Position numbers and translations under genes: made by a program. A stretch of DNA of 64,000 nucleotides, from assembly GCF_015595035.1 (NCBI RefSeq), contig NZ_JADNRN010000004.1:1-64000 (forward strand). The letters run 5' to 3'. The notes under the pieces were generated by a model. It searched no databases and was not told the DNA's origin. It saw only the letters and a list, made by a program, of their open reading frames with translations. Below, piece after piece: positions 17,407 through 26,930 of the stretch (within the stretch, counting starts at the first letter, position 1; each line of letters opens with the position of its first letter). Source of the DNA: Marinibium conchae. GTDB lineage: Bacteria; Pseudomonadota; Gammaproteobacteria; Enterobacterales; Alteromonadaceae.

Positions 17407-18331
17407 CTGTTCCTGGCAATACTGAAATTGGGTCAGCATACTTCGGCTTACCTTGCATCACAGAGATTTCGACACGTCTGTTTTTCGCTCGCGCTTCAGC
17501 AGTATCGTCACCTTCGACTGGTTGCGTTGCCGCCTTTCCAACAATTCTCATTCGAGCTTCATCGAAACCTGGCGCTCTACGTAACTCTTCGGCAACCGCG
17601 ACAGCGCGTTGTGCACTTAAATCCCAATTGGAGCGATAGAGTTCATTGGATATTTGCACATTATCACTATGACCCGTCACCTCAATCTCACCCGGCATTT
17701 CTGCCAAAAGCTCACCTATGTCTCGAATAATCGGCTTAAATTGTGGTTGTAGAAAGGCGGAGCCAGCAGAAAAAGAACCGTTTTCTCGAATACGAATAAC
17801 GATCTGCTGACCAAGGTTTTCAACATCGACAGCACCGTCTTTAATTTCCTTTTGCAGTAGGTCTTCTATTTTCTTAGTATTCTTTTCAACTTGGTCTTTA
17901 CTTGCCGCCGCAGCAGCAGCTGCTGCTACTTGGTTAGCTGTTTGACTAGACTGACCGCCCCGAAAAGTTCCGCGTTGCTTTTGACGTCCACCGGCATCAT
18001 CTTCTTCTCCATCTTGGAAGTTAAGCATTGGCTTTGTGATTTCTTGAGTGATTTGTTGCACTGTTTCGATTGGCGTAGGGTCTGGTTTCCCTGGGCGAAA
18101 CTCCATGGCAATCACGCTGGTTCCTTTCGGAATGTCTTTAAGCTCGATTTTATTTTGCACACCGAATGCGAACTTCATTGACCCTGCTATTTGCTTGAAC
18201 TTCTTCACGTCCATTTCTGAAAACGACAGCAACAATACGAAAAAACACATAAGTAAGGACATAAGATCCGCAAAGGTTCCCATCCATGCAGGAAGACCTT
18301 CGGGGGGGCATTTTGGGCATTCATCTTCCAC
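17393..18331 (-). CDS. pomB: Flagellar motor stator protein PomB/MotB
   Basis: Stator subunit that anchors the motor to peptidoglycan and, with PomA, forms the ion channel. It has an N-terminal membrane helix with the ion-carrying aspartate in TFADLMSLLMCFF (about residues 19-31) and a C-terminal OmpA/MotB peptidoglycan-binding domain with GHSDN near residue 225. The helix matches Vibrio PomB, which suggests sodium use; that is inference. An unusual run of eight alanines in a Gln-rich linker lies near residue 140. The GTG start shares a base with the pomA TAG stop. Confidence 0.92.
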   Translation of the reverse strand: MEDECPKCPPEGLPAWMGTFADLMSLLMCFFVLLLSFSEMDVKKFKQIAGSMKFAFGVQNKIELKDIPKGTSVIAMEFRPGKPDPTPIETVQQITQEITKPMLNFQDGEEDDAGGRQKQRGTFRGGQSSQTANQVAAAAAAAASKDQVEKNTKKIEDLLQKEIKDGAVDVENLGQQIVIRIRENGSFSAGSAFLQPQFKPIIRDIGELLAEMPGEIEVTGHSDNVQISNELYRSNWDLSAQRAVAVAEELRRAPGFDEARMRIVGKAATQPVEGDDTAEARAKNRRVEISVMQGKPKYADPISVLPGTEPAK

Positions 18332-19092
18332 TATTCAGTTTCTCCAGAAGCTCTTTTACCTTCTGCTATATAGCCTTTCAACACACCCTCAATAACCCGC
18401 GGGTTTTGACCATCAGCAATGCCAAGGATCCCGTCAAGAATTAGGCTTTGGTTTAACTTTTCTTCTGCAGAGCGCACACCTAATTTAAAAGAAATTGGCA
18501 AACAAATAACGTTAGCTAAAAAAGCCCCATACAACGTCGTTAACAAAGCTACCGCCATTGCTGGTCCGATAGCCTTAGGGTCATCCATGTTCGAGAGCAT
18601 CGCAACCAAACCAATCAGTGTGCCTATCATCCCCATCGCAGGTGCTACGTCGCCCAAGGATTTAAATATTACTGCACCAGCATCATGCCGCTCGGTGGTG
18701 TTGACAATATCCTTACCCATAGTTGTTTTCACCACGTCCACGTCGTGGCCGTCAACCAACATATCAACCCCTTTTTGCATAAAGGAATTATCAATCTGTG
18801 CTTCTTCTAATGCGAGAAATCCGCCTTTACGAGCGGCGTCTGCCATTTCAACAATTTTTTCAATCAACTCTTCCGGACTTTGGATCTTGAACATGAAGGC
18901 CTTGGCAGCCACCTTCCCCGCCCCTAAGAATTGGCTAAGTGGGTACTGTGACAATACGACAAAGAGAGAGCCGCCGAACACGATCAATACAGACGGAACG
19001 TTAAAAAACATCCCAAGGTCACCGCCTAGAATCATCGCCATAACGATAAAGCCTATCGCGCCAATCATGCCTATAATGGTTGCTAAGTCCAC
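18331..19092 (-). CDS. pomA: Flagellar motor stator protein PomA/MotA
   Basis: Membrane subunit of the flagellar stator that touches the rotor and turns ion flow into torque. Its length (253 residues) equals Vibrio PomA. Four membrane helices are visible: two at the N-terminus and two around residues 150-205 with the GMIGTLIGLVAMLSNM motif. The start is GTG with AGGAG seven bases upstream. It forms a two-gene operon with pomB; no sigma28 promoter was recognised upstream. Confidence 0.93.
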   Translation of the reverse strand: MDLATIIGMIGAIGFIVMAMILGGDLGMFFNVPSVLIVFGGSLFVVLSQYPLSQFLGAGKVAAKAFMFKIQSPEELIEKIVEMADAARKGGFLALEEAQIDNSFMQKGVDMLVDGHDVDVVKTTMGKDIVNTTERHDAGAVIFKSLGDVAPAMGMIGTLIGLVAMLSNMDDPKAIGPAMAVALLTTLYGAFLANVICLPISFKLGVRSAEEKLNQSLILDGILGIADGQNPRVIEGVLKGYIAEGKRASGETE

Positions 19093-19456
19093 TGACTACT
19101 CCTGAATTCGTTTTCTATATCTGCGGAATTTACCGCGCTTATTCACTTGAAAAGGTTAGATAACCCCAACGAAATGCAAGTCTACAGACTCGCTAAGAAT
19201 TCTCTGTATTGAAATCAATACCTTTGTATTTATCACTTTTGAGCATAATCTGAGAAAGCTATTTCTATGCCATATTTCGTATTTATGCCATCTATGAAGT
19301 GTTAACGGCACGCAAGCGCAAAGCTTTATGCACTCGATTGAATTTTTAGCGACTAAAGTGGCTTTTTTAAAGCAAACACATTGACCTTGATATGTGGGTC
19401 AGTTATCGTTCTCGGCATAGCATTTTGCCTCTTTATAAATTAGGGATCGTGAGTAA
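19093..19456. other. Intergenic region between divergent pomA and xseB
   Basis: This 364-base stretch holds no credible gene. It must contain promoters for pomAB (minus) and xseB-ispA (plus). A TTGACC (19381-19386) followed by a poor -10 is the best plus-strand candidate. A 16-base palindrome sits at 19206-19221. Confidence 0.6.
19206..19221. repeat. 16-base palindrome, possible operator
   Basis: GTATTGA and TCAATAC flank AA, giving a perfect dyad in the intergenic region between the pomAB and xseB-ispA operons. It has the shape of a site for a dimeric regulator. No T run follows, so it is not a terminator. Confidence 0.4.
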
Positions 19457-19687
19457 ATGACCGACCAAACAACTAGCTTCGAATCGGCGATGAAAGAGCT
19501 TGAAGATATCGTTACTGAAATGGAAAGAGGCGATATTGCACTCGAAGATTCTTTGAAAAAATTTGAACGCGGTATTCAGCTTGCTCGTCAAAGCCAGCAA
19601 CAATTGAAATCTGCTGAACAAAAGGTTCAGGTTCTTATGCAAAACAACGGTGAGGAGTCCTTGTCATCCTTTGAGCAAGGCGAATAG
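19457..19687 (+). CDS. xseB: Exodeoxyribonuclease VII small subunit
   Basis: Small helical subunit (76 residues) of exonuclease VII, which degrades single-stranded DNA from both ends. The chain is two helices with the family pattern FESAMKELEDIVTEMERGD and LEDSLKKFERGIQLAR. It stands first in the conserved xseB-ispA-dxs order. The large subunit gene xseA is not in this window. Confidence 0.93.
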   Translation: MTDQTTSFESAMKELEDIVTEMERGDIALEDSLKKFERGIQLARQSQQQLKSAEQKVQVLMQNNGEESLSSFEQGE

Positions 19688-19691
19688 CACA

Positions 19692-20594
19692 GTGGACATT
19701 GATAGCTCGCTGGCCGAGTTTCAGCAAGTTTTACAACAACGCATCGATAATAAGTTAAATGTATTTATAGCGGCGCAAGAAAGCGCAGCTGAGAACTTGT
19801 CGGAGGCGATGCAATACAGTTTATTTGCTGGCGGAAAGCGCATGCGTCCGCTGTTAATAAATATCGTTGGTCAAATGTTAGGAGCGCAACAAGACGATTT
19901 AGATGTTGCTAGCATGGCGGTCGAATGCGTTCATGCCTACTCATTAATACACGACGACCTTCCTGCCATGGATGACGATGCTCTGCGAAGAGGCAAACCT
20001 ACTAACCATATTCAATATGGTGAGGCTACCGCAATATTAGCGGGCGATGCCTTACAAACCTTAGCTTTTGAAATTGTGCTAAACGCTCCGTTAAGTGACG
20101 ATGCTGAACACAAACGCATTGAAATGGCCAAGATTCTTGCAAATGCATCTGGTATAAACGGCATGTGTGCTGGGCAAAGTATCGATTTAATGGCAACCGG
20201 CAAAGAAATCTCAATTTCGCAGCTTACCAAACTACATCAACTCAAAACAGGTGCTTTGTTACAGGCTTGTGTATCGATGGGCGCCGTTCTAGCACCAAAG
20301 GTCGATACCGCGCACGTAGCAGCACTGAAACGCTTTGCTGATAAGATAGGCTTGGCTTATCAGGTGCAAGATGACATATTAGATGTTGTTTCAGACAGTG
20401 AGACGCTGGGTAAACCTCAAGGCTCCGACTCTGCACTGAACAAAAACACTTTTGTTTCGCACCTCGGCTTGGAAGGCTCTCAGAGCTTCTTGCATAACCT
20501 GCATCACGAGGCCTTGCAGGCCTTAAGCAGCTTACCACACGATACTACGCAGCTTGTTAGCTTTACCGACTTTCTAGTAAAGCGCAGCAATTAA
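19692..20594 (+). CDS. ispA: Farnesyl diphosphate synthase (polyprenyl synthetase)
   Basis: Condenses isopentenyl with dimethylallyl and geranyl diphosphate to give farnesyl diphosphate, the precursor of undecaprenyl and quinone side chains. Both aspartate-rich motifs are present: DDLPAMDDD at residues 88-96 and DDILD near 223. GGKRMRP is at 47-53. I choose the GTG at 19692, giving 300 residues like E. coli IspA; an earlier in-frame GTG at 19650 would overlap xseB by 38 bases and add an unrelated leader. Confidence 0.95.
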   Translation: MDIDSSLAEFQQVLQQRIDNKLNVFIAAQESAAENLSEAMQYSLFAGGKRMRPLLINIVGQMLGAQQDDLDVASMAVECVHAYSLIHDDLPAMDDDALRRGKPTNHIQYGEATAILAGDALQTLAFEIVLNAPLSDDAEHKRIEMAKILANASGINGMCAGQSIDLMATGKEISISQLTKLHQLKTGALLQACVSMGAVLAPKVDTAHVAALKRFADKIGLAYQVQDDILDVVSDSETLGKPQGSDSALNKNTFVSHLGLEGSQSFLHNLHHEALQALSSLPHDTTQLVSFTDFLVKRSN

Positions 20595-20682
20595 TGGCGA
20601 GCGAAACAGCTTACGATCAAGCGAAGTAGCTAACAAAAATACAGTAAATTTACTAAAGTACAAACACAGTTCATTTGATAAC

Positions 20683-20691
20683 TGGTATAAT
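20683..20691 (+). promoter_or_regulatory. Extended -10 promoter of dxs
   Basis: TGG followed by a perfect TATAAT (20686-20691), the extended -10 form that can work without a good -35. The -35 position is poor (AACACA). Predicted transcription start is near 20698, about 34 bases before the dxs ATG, so dxs has its own promoter in addition to read-through from xseB-ispA. Confidence 0.65.
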
Positions 20692-20731
20692 CTGTTTAGC
20701 AAATACGAGCACGATTAAAGAATAGAGATAA

Positions 20732-22597
20732 ATGACACTAAATTTAGCAAACTACCCCAACCTAGCGAAGGCAAACACGCCAGAAGACCTGCGTTTGTTG
20801 CCGAAGGAATCGCTCACTAGTATCGCTAATGAGCTTAGACGCTATCTGCTTGATAGTGTTAGCTTAAGTAGTGGTCACTTCGCTTCTGGTTTAGGTACAG
20901 TCGAATTAACTGTTGCTTTGCATTATGTCTACAACACTCCTTTCGACCGGCTCATCTGGGATGTCGGACATCAAGCTTACCCTCACAAAATTCTCACTGG
21001 CCGACGTGATCGCATGACGAGTATTCGTCAAAAAGGCGGCTTGCACCCCTTCCCTTGGCCACCAGAAAGTGAATATGATACTTTTGCTGTAGGTCACTCC
21101 TCAACTTCAATCAGTGCTGCATTAGGTATGGCCATTGCTGCCGAGCAAGAAAACAAAGGCAGAAAAGTGGTAGCCGTTATAGGTGATGGCGCTTTAACCG
21201 CAGGTATGGCATTTGAGGCCCTCAATCACGGCGGTGATATAGCCAAAGACATGGTGGTGGTGCTAAACGACAACGAAATGTCAATTTCAGAAAATGTCGG
21301 TGCGCTAAACAGTCACTTAGCGCGATTACTAACAGGCAGCTTCTTTAATAGCATCCGAGATGGTGGCAAAAAGTTACTTAGCTCAGTTCCACCGATAAAA
21401 GATTTTGCAAGTCGTGCAGAAGAGCACATAAAAGGCATGGTTGTGCCTGGTACTATATTTGAAGAGCTGGGATTTAACTATTTTGGTCCTATCGATGGCC
21501 ACGATGTCGATGCTATGGTAGATACACTCTCAAATATGAGAAGAATGCCGGGGCCTAAAATACTGCATGTTGTTACCAAAAAAGGTAAAGGCTACGAACA
21601 AGCTGAGCAAGATCCTATAAAATGGCATGCTGTTCCTAAATTCGATCATAGGGAGCAAAAGCTGCCAAAATCGGCACCAAGCTCGCCCAACTTTTCAGCA
21701 ATATTTGGGAGATGGCTTTGCGATATGGCCGAGCTTGACTCTGATCTCATGGCGGTAACCCCTGCGATGCGAGAAGGCTCTGGTATGGTTGAGTTTTCAC
21801 AACGCTTTCCAAGCCAATATTTCGATGTAGCAATTGCCGAACAACACTCTGTAACACTGGCAGCTGGCATGGCTCGCGAGGGGAAAAATGCTGTTGTAGC
21901 TATTTATTCTACCTTTCTGCAACGTGCTTATGACCAGCTTATTCATGATGTCGCCATTCAAGATTTACCGGTATTATTTGCCATCGATAGAGCTGGTATA
22001 GTTGGGGCTGATGGTCCAACTCACCAAGGCGCTTTTGATATATCCTTCCTGCGCTGCATACCAAATATGATCATCATGACGCCGTCAGATGAACTCGAAT
22101 GCAGAAATATGTTATTTACAGGCCACAAAGCCAATAAACCAGCGGCAGTAAGATACCCTCGAGGCAGCGGAAGTGGTATCGATACGCAGGGCGAAATGAG
22201 CCTAATTGAGATTGGTAAAGCAAAATTGATCAGTAAAGGGAAGTCTGTTGCTATTTTAAACTTCGGTACGCTCATGCCTTACGCAAAAGAGGCAGCCGAA
22301 GCTCTAAACGCGACTTTAGTTGATATGCGTTTCGCTAAACCACTGGACGAAAGTTTGCTTATCAGCATTGCTAAAGAACATGAACTGCTTGTTACCTTAG
22401 AGGATGGGGCTATTGCTGGCGGCGCCGGTGGTGGAGTTGCAGAAGCTTTATTCAAAAATAAACTGACACCTGACTTATTACAGCTAGGTCTGCCAGATGA
22501 ATTTATTATGCAAGGTACCCAACAACAAATGTATGCCGAATTAGGTATTGATACCGCCGGCATTCTCAATGCTATAGAAAAGTTTAAGGCACAGTAG
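20732..22597 (+). CDS. dxs: 1-deoxy-D-xylulose-5-phosphate synthase
   Basis: Thiamine-diphosphate enzyme that joins pyruvate and glyceraldehyde 3-phosphate, the first step of the MEP isoprenoid pathway. It has 621 residues, against 620 in E. coli. The TPP site [18 protein letters not shown] is near residue 153, and the transketolase-like pyrimidine and C-terminal domains follow ([13 protein letters not shown] near 369). It supplies the precursors used by ispA immediately upstream. Confidence 0.97.
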   Translation: MTLNLANYPNLAKANTPEDLRLLPKESLTSIANELRRYLLDSVSLSSGHFASGLGTVELTVALHYVYNTPFDRLIWDVGHQAYPHKILTGRRDRMTSIRQKGGLHPFPWPPESEYDTFAVGHSSTSISAALGMAIAAEQENKGRKVVAVIGDGALTAGMAFEALNHGGDIAKDMVVVLNDNEMSISENVGALNSHLARLLTGSFFNSIRDGGKKLLSSVPPIKDFASRAEEHIKGMVVPGTIFEELGFNYFGPIDGHDVDAMVDTLSNMRRMPGPKILHVVTKKGKGYEQAEQDPIKWHAVPKFDHREQKLPKSAPSSPNFSAIFGRWLCDMAELDSDLMAVTPAMREGSGMVEFSQRFPSQYFDVAIAEQHSVTLAAGMAREGKNAVVAIYSTFLQRAYDQLIHDVAIQDLPVLFAIDRAGIVGADGPTHQGAFDISFLRCIPNMIIMTPSDELECRNMLFTGHKANKPAAVRYPRGSGSGIDTQGEMSLIEIGKAKLISKGKSVAILNFGTLMPYAKEAAEALNATLVDMRFAKPLDESLLISIAKEHELLVTLEDGAIAGGAGGGVAEALFKNKLTPDLLQLGLPDEFIMQGTQQQMYAELGIDTAGILNAIEKFKAQ

Positions 22598-22635
22598 CCA
22601 CTAACTATTTATGAGTCTTTGTGAAGAAGATCCGC

Positions 22636-23124
22636 TTAAGTTAAGGGGAAGAAATAGACCAATGCATGCAAACAAAGGCACGCCATGGCCCCAGCAACAA
22701 TATCATCTATCATAATACCGAAACCGCCATGCACCTTTTTATCGAACTCTCGAATCGGCCATGGCTTTAAAATATCGAAAAAGCGAAACAACAGAAAGCC
22801 CAAGAGCAGCGTTGACCAATTGATTGGAACAGCAATAAACACCACCATCATGCCTGCAATTTCATCCCAGACAATGGAGCCATGGTCATGCATTTTCATG
22901 TCTGCGGCAGTTTTTCCACATAAGTAAATACCAAACAGAAAACTGATGACTGTGATAGCAAGAAAATAGTACAAATTAACAAAGCTCATGGCAAAGAGCA
23001 GAGGTAACGCAGCAATAGAGCCAAAAGTGCCAGGCATCATTGGGATCAAGCCTGAACCGAAGCCTAATGCAAGAAAATGCACAGGATTCTTCATGCTCAC
23101 TCGTGCTCTGAGTGCTTTGTCCAT
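22636..23124 (-). CDS. pgpA: Phosphatidylglycerophosphatase A
   Basis: Membrane phosphatase (162 residues) that turns phosphatidylglycerophosphate into phosphatidylglycerol. The family motifs GFGSGLIPMMPGTFGS (about 22-37) and WDEIAGMM near 86 are intact, with hydrophobic segments between. The ATG starts directly after the thiL TAA (TAAATG) and is the last gene of the nrdR-rib-nusB-thiL run. It converges on dxs with about 40 bases between and no clear terminator. Confidence 0.93.
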   Translation of the reverse strand: MDKALRARVSMKNPVHFLALGFGSGLIPMMPGTFGSIAALPLLFAMSFVNLYYFLAITVISFLFGIYLCGKTAADMKMHDHGSIVWDEIAGMMVVFIAVPINWSTLLLGFLLFRFFDILKPWPIREFDKKVHGGFGIMIDDIVAGAMACLCLHALVYFFPLT

Positions 23125-24099
23125 TTAGGAGAAGTGCTCAAAACCAGCTTTAGCTGAGTCAAAAGTATAAGGCTGGTCGTTTAGACGGCAATCGATTTTG
23201 CCTTTCGCACCGGTTATTTGACCAATGCAAGCAACTGGAATGTCATAACTTGAGAGCGCGGTTTCAATATTAACCCGTTGCTCCTCTGGAACAGTAAATA
23301 AGAGCTCATAGTCATCACCCGACGTAGCGGCGTAAACCATAGCGTCATTTAAATCAGCAACATTTGCGCCCAAGGCTTGAGATATTGGAAGTTTGTCGAG
23401 GTGAATAAGCACGCCAACTTCAGAACTGCTTGCAATATGCTTTACGTCTTGCAACAAGCCATCAGACACATCGATGCATGACGTAGCAATTCTACGCATC
23501 GTTGTACCTGCTAAAACGCGTGGTGTTGGAAACCAGTGCCTATTTTTCAGATAGGAGGCGTCGGCCTCATTCGTCACGCGGCGCTCACCCTTCAAAATAT
23601 CTAAGCCAACCCCAGCGTCGCCCAAACACCCGGTTACCATTAACCAGTCGCCTGACGATGCCCCAGAGCGTGTAATCTGATTGCCTTCTGGAATGAAGCC
23701 TTGAGCAGTAACAGTAATACTCAAAGGACCTTGAACTGTATCACCACCAATAAGCTGGAATGAAAAATACTCACTCAGACTATGAAGCTTTTCAGAAAAA
23801 CTCTTAACCCATTCAGGCTCTATGCTCGGCAACGACAAAGACAAACTCAACCATGCAGGCTCGGCACCCATAGCAGAGAGATCTGATAAGTTGACTGCCA
23901 CAACTTTATGGGCAATGGCGTCAGGTGAAGTATCTTTTAAAAAGTGGACACCTTCGACCAAGGTGTCGGTGGTAGTCACCAGACATTGACCAGCAGGCAC
24001 TTTAGTCACGGCAGCATCATCACCTATGCCAATCAGTACATCCTTACGTTTGTAGCCACCCGTTGAAAAGTGCTTCTCTATCAAATCAAATTCTTTCAC
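23125..24099 (-). CDS. thiL: Thiamine-monophosphate kinase
   Basis: Phosphorylates thiamine monophosphate to the active diphosphate cofactor, which Dxs, encoded just beyond pgpA, requires. Family marks are seen: GIGDDAAV near residue 25, TTDTLVEGVHF near 42, and GGDTVQGPL near 117. It has 324 residues. The start is GTG, three bases after the nusB stop, so it is translated as part of the operon. Confidence 0.95.
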   Translation of the reverse strand: MKEFDLIEKHFSTGGYKRKDVLIGIGDDAAVTKVPAGQCLVTTTDTLVEGVHFLKDTSPDAIAHKVVAVNLSDLSAMGAEPAWLSLSLSLPSIEPEWVKSFSEKLHSLSEYFSFQLIGGDTVQGPLSITVTAQGFIPEGNQITRSGASSGDWLMVTGCLGDAGVGLDILKGERRVTNEADASYLKNRHWFPTPRVLAGTTMRRIATSCIDVSDGLLQDVKHIASSSEVGVLIHLDKLPISQALGANVADLNDAMVYAATSGDDYELLFTVPEEQRVNIETALSSYDIPVACIGQITGAKGKIDCRLNDQPYTFDSAKAGFEHFS

Positions 24100-24102
24100 G
24101 GA

Positions 24103-24525
24103 CTAGCTTCTTTCGTCTTTTCGAAGTGTTTTAACCGCTTTGTCCAACACGCCATTGACGAACTTATGGCTTTCTTCAGCACCGAAGGTTTTAGCTAGTT
24201 CTATTGATTCGTTTATTACCACCTTGAAGGGCGTGTCAAAGCGCTCCACCAACTCTAGGGTTGCAAGGCGAAGTATGGCTTTTTCGACCGGATCTAATTC
24301 TTCAGGTAAACGCCCTAAGTAGGGTTTTATCGTAGCGTCGAGTTCATCGCTTCGTTTTGCAACACCTTTGAGGAGTGCTTGGAAGTACTCCATGTCGACC
24401 TTACTCATGTTGTTAGTAGTAGCAATCGTAAGCTCTATTTGCTCAATTGGGTTACCACTCATCTGCCAGCCATAAAGGCCCTGTACAGCTAGTTCTCGAG
24501 CCTTTCGGCGTGCAGCAGGTTTCAC
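24103..24525 (-). CDS. nusB: Transcription antitermination protein NusB
   Basis: All-helical RNA-binding protein (140 residues) that, with NusE/S10, joins the boxA antitermination complex on rRNA transcripts. The start of the chain, ARRKARELAVQGLYGWQ, is the conserved N-terminal helix. The GTG start follows the ribH TGA without a gap (TGAGTG), so translation is coupled. The ribH-nusB order is widespread. Confidence 0.95.
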   Translation of the reverse strand: MKPAARRKARELAVQGLYGWQMSGNPIEQIELTIATTNNMSKVDMEYFQALLKGVAKRSDELDATIKPYLGRLPEELDPVEKAILRLATLELVERFDTPFKVVINESIELAKTFGAEESHKFVNGVLDKAVKTLRKDERS

Positions 24526-25002
24526 TCAGTTAGCCTCTTCAATAGCGCTTATAACATTCACCATTTCTAGCGCGCCAAGAGCGGCTTCGGCTCCCTTGTT
24601 TCCGGCTTTAGTACCAGAACGCTCAATTGCTTGCTCAATACTATCAGTCGTGATGACGCCAAATGCCACCGGCACACCGAAGTCTAGAGAAACTTGAGCT
24701 AAACCTTTATTACACTCACCAGCAACGAAATCAAAATGTGGAGTACCACCGCGAATTACCGCGCCCAAGGCAATAATACCGTCGTATTTTTGTTTTTCTG
24801 CTAGTTTCTTAGCGACTATCGGAAGTTCGTATGCACCAGGAACGCGAACGACAGTGATGTCGTCGGTGTTCACCTCTCCATGACGGTCAAGTGTGTCGAG
24901 AGCACCATCAAGTAAACTTTCAACAACGAAACTATTAAAGCGCGCAACAACGATTGCGAATTTCTTACCTGTAGCTCGGATGTTACCTTCAATTTCTATC
25001 AT
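24526..25002 (-). CDS. ribH: 6,7-dimethyl-8-ribityllumazine synthase
   Basis: Forms lumazine, the last but one intermediate of riboflavin, from 3,4-dihydroxy-2-butanone 4-phosphate and the ribitylamino-pyrimidine. It has 158 residues with the substrate loop VPGAYELP near 55 and the [14 protein letters not shown] motif near 81, where the His is catalytic. The ATG has GGAGAG upstream. It lies after ribB in the same direction. Confidence 0.96.
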   Translation of the reverse strand: MIEIEGNIRATGKKFAIVVARFNSFVVESLLDGALDTLDRHGEVNTDDITVVRVPGAYELPIVAKKLAEKQKYDGIIALGAVIRGGTPHFDFVAGECNKGLAQVSLDFGVPVAFGVITTDSIEQAIERSGTKAGNKGAEAALGALEMVNVISAIEEAN

Positions 25003-25074
25003 TTGTGCTCTCCAAAAAAATCGGCGCGAAGTATACCATAGGTCGCGTGATATTTATGCTATTAATTAAAAGTT

Positions 25075-26181
25075 TTATTTTTCTTCATACACGTATTCGA
25101 CTACTTCAAGGCCAAAACCTGAGAGTGCAGAATATTTAATTGGCTTGCTTAATAAGCGCATTTTTTGTACACCTAGGCTCGCTAGAATTTGACTGCCAAC
25201 CCCAACTGTTCTAGAAGAGCCTTGCCAAGCCTTACCTTCAGCAACTTCGTCGTTATCTTCAGCTTGGAACTGCTTCACTTGCGCAATAATATCTTCCTTC
25301 TTACCAAGTAATACTAATACGCCACCTTCATCGTGTATTCGTTGCATGGAAGCAGACAGGGGCATTGAACGATTCACAGCGCGCGTTGAGCTGAGTAAGT
25401 CACTCAAAGTGTTGTGGAGGTGAACCCTCACTAAAGTGGGCTCTCCTGGATGAATCTCGCCCTTCTTCAAAGCAAAGTGAATTTGCTCGTCGATATTATC
25501 TTTAAACGTAATGAGTTCGAATTCACCATAAGCTGTAGGTAACTGACACGTAGCAACTTGTTCAATCGTGGTTTCGTTTAGGTTCCGATATTCAATCATA
25601 TCGGCAATCGTGCCTATTTTTAAGCCGTGCTTTTTAGCAAATACTTCAAGCTCTGGCCTGCGCGCCATTGTGCCGTCGTCATTAAGAATTTCAACAATGA
25701 CGGAAGCAGGTTCACAGCCTGCCATTCTCGCTAAATCAACGCCCGCTTCAGTATGACCAGCACGATTAAGGACCCCGCCTTCTTTGGCTATTAATGGGAA
25801 AATATGCCCAGGCTGCACGATGTCCTTTGCCTTAGCGTCAGGATTTACGGCGGCCAGTATGGTTCTTGCGCGATCTGCTGCCGAGATGCCTGTTGTAACA
25901 CCCTCAGCCGCTTCAATGGATACGGTGAAGTTGGTGGAGAACTGAGCATTGTTGTTATCTACCATTAAAGGAAGCTTTAACAACTTACAACGTTCTGCGG
26001 TCATTGGTAAACACACCAAACCTCTTGCATGCGTTACCATAAAATTAATTGCTTCTGGGGTAACGTGCTCTGCAGCCATGATAATGTCGCCTTCATTTTC
26101 ACGGTCTTCGTCATCCATCAAAATGACCATTTTGCCTTGCCTGATGTCTTCAATAATTTCTTGGGTGGTGTTCAACGCCAT
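25075..26181 (-). CDS. ribB: RibBX-type protein: 3,4-dihydroxy-2-butanone 4-phosphate synthase fused to a degenerate GTP cyclohydrolase II-like domain
   Basis: The N-terminal half (about residues 1-205) makes dihydroxybutanone phosphate from ribulose 5-phosphate; metal and substrate motifs [11 protein letters not shown] near 23 and [10 protein letters not shown] near 139 are intact. The C-terminal half aligns with RibA, but the three zinc-binding cysteines of RibA (C-x10-C-x-C) are replaced by Asn, Ala and Asn in the stretch after VRVH. It therefore should not be an active GTP cyclohydrolase II. This matches the RibBX class described in Shewanella relatives. I start at 26181, where the chain begins [10 protein letters not shown]; the upstream extension lacks similarity. 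A separate RibA is expected elsewhere. Confidence 0.88.
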   Translation of the reverse strand: MALNTTQEIIEDIRQGKMVILMDDEDRENEGDIIMAAEHVTPEAINFMVTHARGLVCLPMTAERCKLLKLPLMVDNNNAQFSTNFTVSIEAAEGVTTGISAADRARTILAAVNPDAKAKDIVQPGHIFPLIAKEGGVLNRAGHTEAGVDLARMAGCEPASVIVEILNDDGTMARRPELEVFAKKHGLKIGTIADMIEYRNLNETTIEQVATCQLPTAYGEFELITFKDNIDEQIHFALKKGEIHPGEPTLVRVHLHNTLSDLLSSTRAVNRSMPLSASMQRIHDEGGVLVLLGKKEDIIAQVKQFQAEDNDEVAEGKAWQGSSRTVGVGSQILASLGVQKMRLLSKPIKYSALSGFGLEVVEYVYEEK

Positions 26182-26246
26182 TGTGCATCTCTTTGTATTC
26201 GTGTTTATAAGGAGTCGCTTTATTTGCAAAAGCTGTGCTGTTTAGT

Positions 26247-26906
26247 CTACTTCAAATATCCATTTTCAGCTAAAAAAGACATGCTTATGTCTGACTTATG
26301 AGCATCTGCGGCTTTATCACCGAGCATTAGTCTCTCGAGGTAGCGAGCAACAACATCAACCTCAAGATTGACCTTTGTGCCTTTTTTATACTGACCAATG
26401 ATCGTCTCTTGTAGGGTATGAGGAATAAGCCAAAGCATAAATGAAGCGCCCTTCACCTCATTCACCGTTAAGCTAACACCATCCACTGTAATAGAGCCTT
26501 TGTGCGCAATGTATTTTGCTAGCCCATCTGGTGCTTTCACCCATACTTCTATATAACGTTGATGATCTGTAATGCTCTCTACTACGCCCAAGCCATCTAC
26601 GTGACCGCTCACAATATGACCGCCGAATCGAGTATCAGCACGCATGGCTTTTTCTAGGTTGACTTCGTCACCGTTCGAATAATTGGCGAACCCCGTATAT
26701 TTAATTGTTTCGGATGACACATCAACACTGTAAAAATCATGGCCGAAATCAACAACAGTAAGACACACACCGTTGGTTGCAATGCTATCGCCAAGTGCAA
26801 CATCACTCATGTCCAATTTACCACTAGCAACGGTTAAACGGATATCATCGCCGTGATTAACCAGAGATTTGATCTTACCTTTTGCTTCTATAATACCTGT
26901 AAACAT
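26247..26906 (-). CDS. ribE: Riboflavin synthase
   Basis: Dismutates two lumazine molecules to riboflavin. The two tandem lumazine-binding barrels are visible, the first opening with MFTGIIEAKGKI and the second with FGGHIVSGHVDGLG near residue 89. It has 219 residues. The start at 26906 has AGGAG five bases upstream and gives the standard N-terminus; the longer reading from 26924 does not. Confidence 0.95.
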   Translation of the reverse strand: MFTGIIEAKGKIKSLVNHGDDIRLTVASGKLDMSDVALGDSIATNGVCLTVVDFGHDFYSVDVSSETIKYTGFANYSNGDEVNLEKAMRADTRFGGHIVSGHVDGLGVVESITDHQRYIEVWVKAPDGLAKYIAHKGSITVDGVSLTVNEVKGASFMLWLIPHTLQETIIGQYKKGTKVNLEVDVVARYLERLMLGDKAADAHKSDISMSFLAENGYLK

Positions 26907-26930
26907 AGCGTCTCCTAATCTCAATGATTG

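Noticed and set aside
18419-19105. Plus-strand frame of 228 codons
   Set aside because: Antisense to pomA; its composition mirrors the helix codons of pomA and no ribosome site is seen.
19381-19408. TTGACC with a -10 candidate TTATCG upstream of xseB
   Set aside because: The -10 match is too poor to list as a promoter.
26182-26246. Possible FMN riboswitch ahead of ribB
   Set aside because: The gap to ribE is only about 65 bases and lacks any RFN-element-like conserved blocks.
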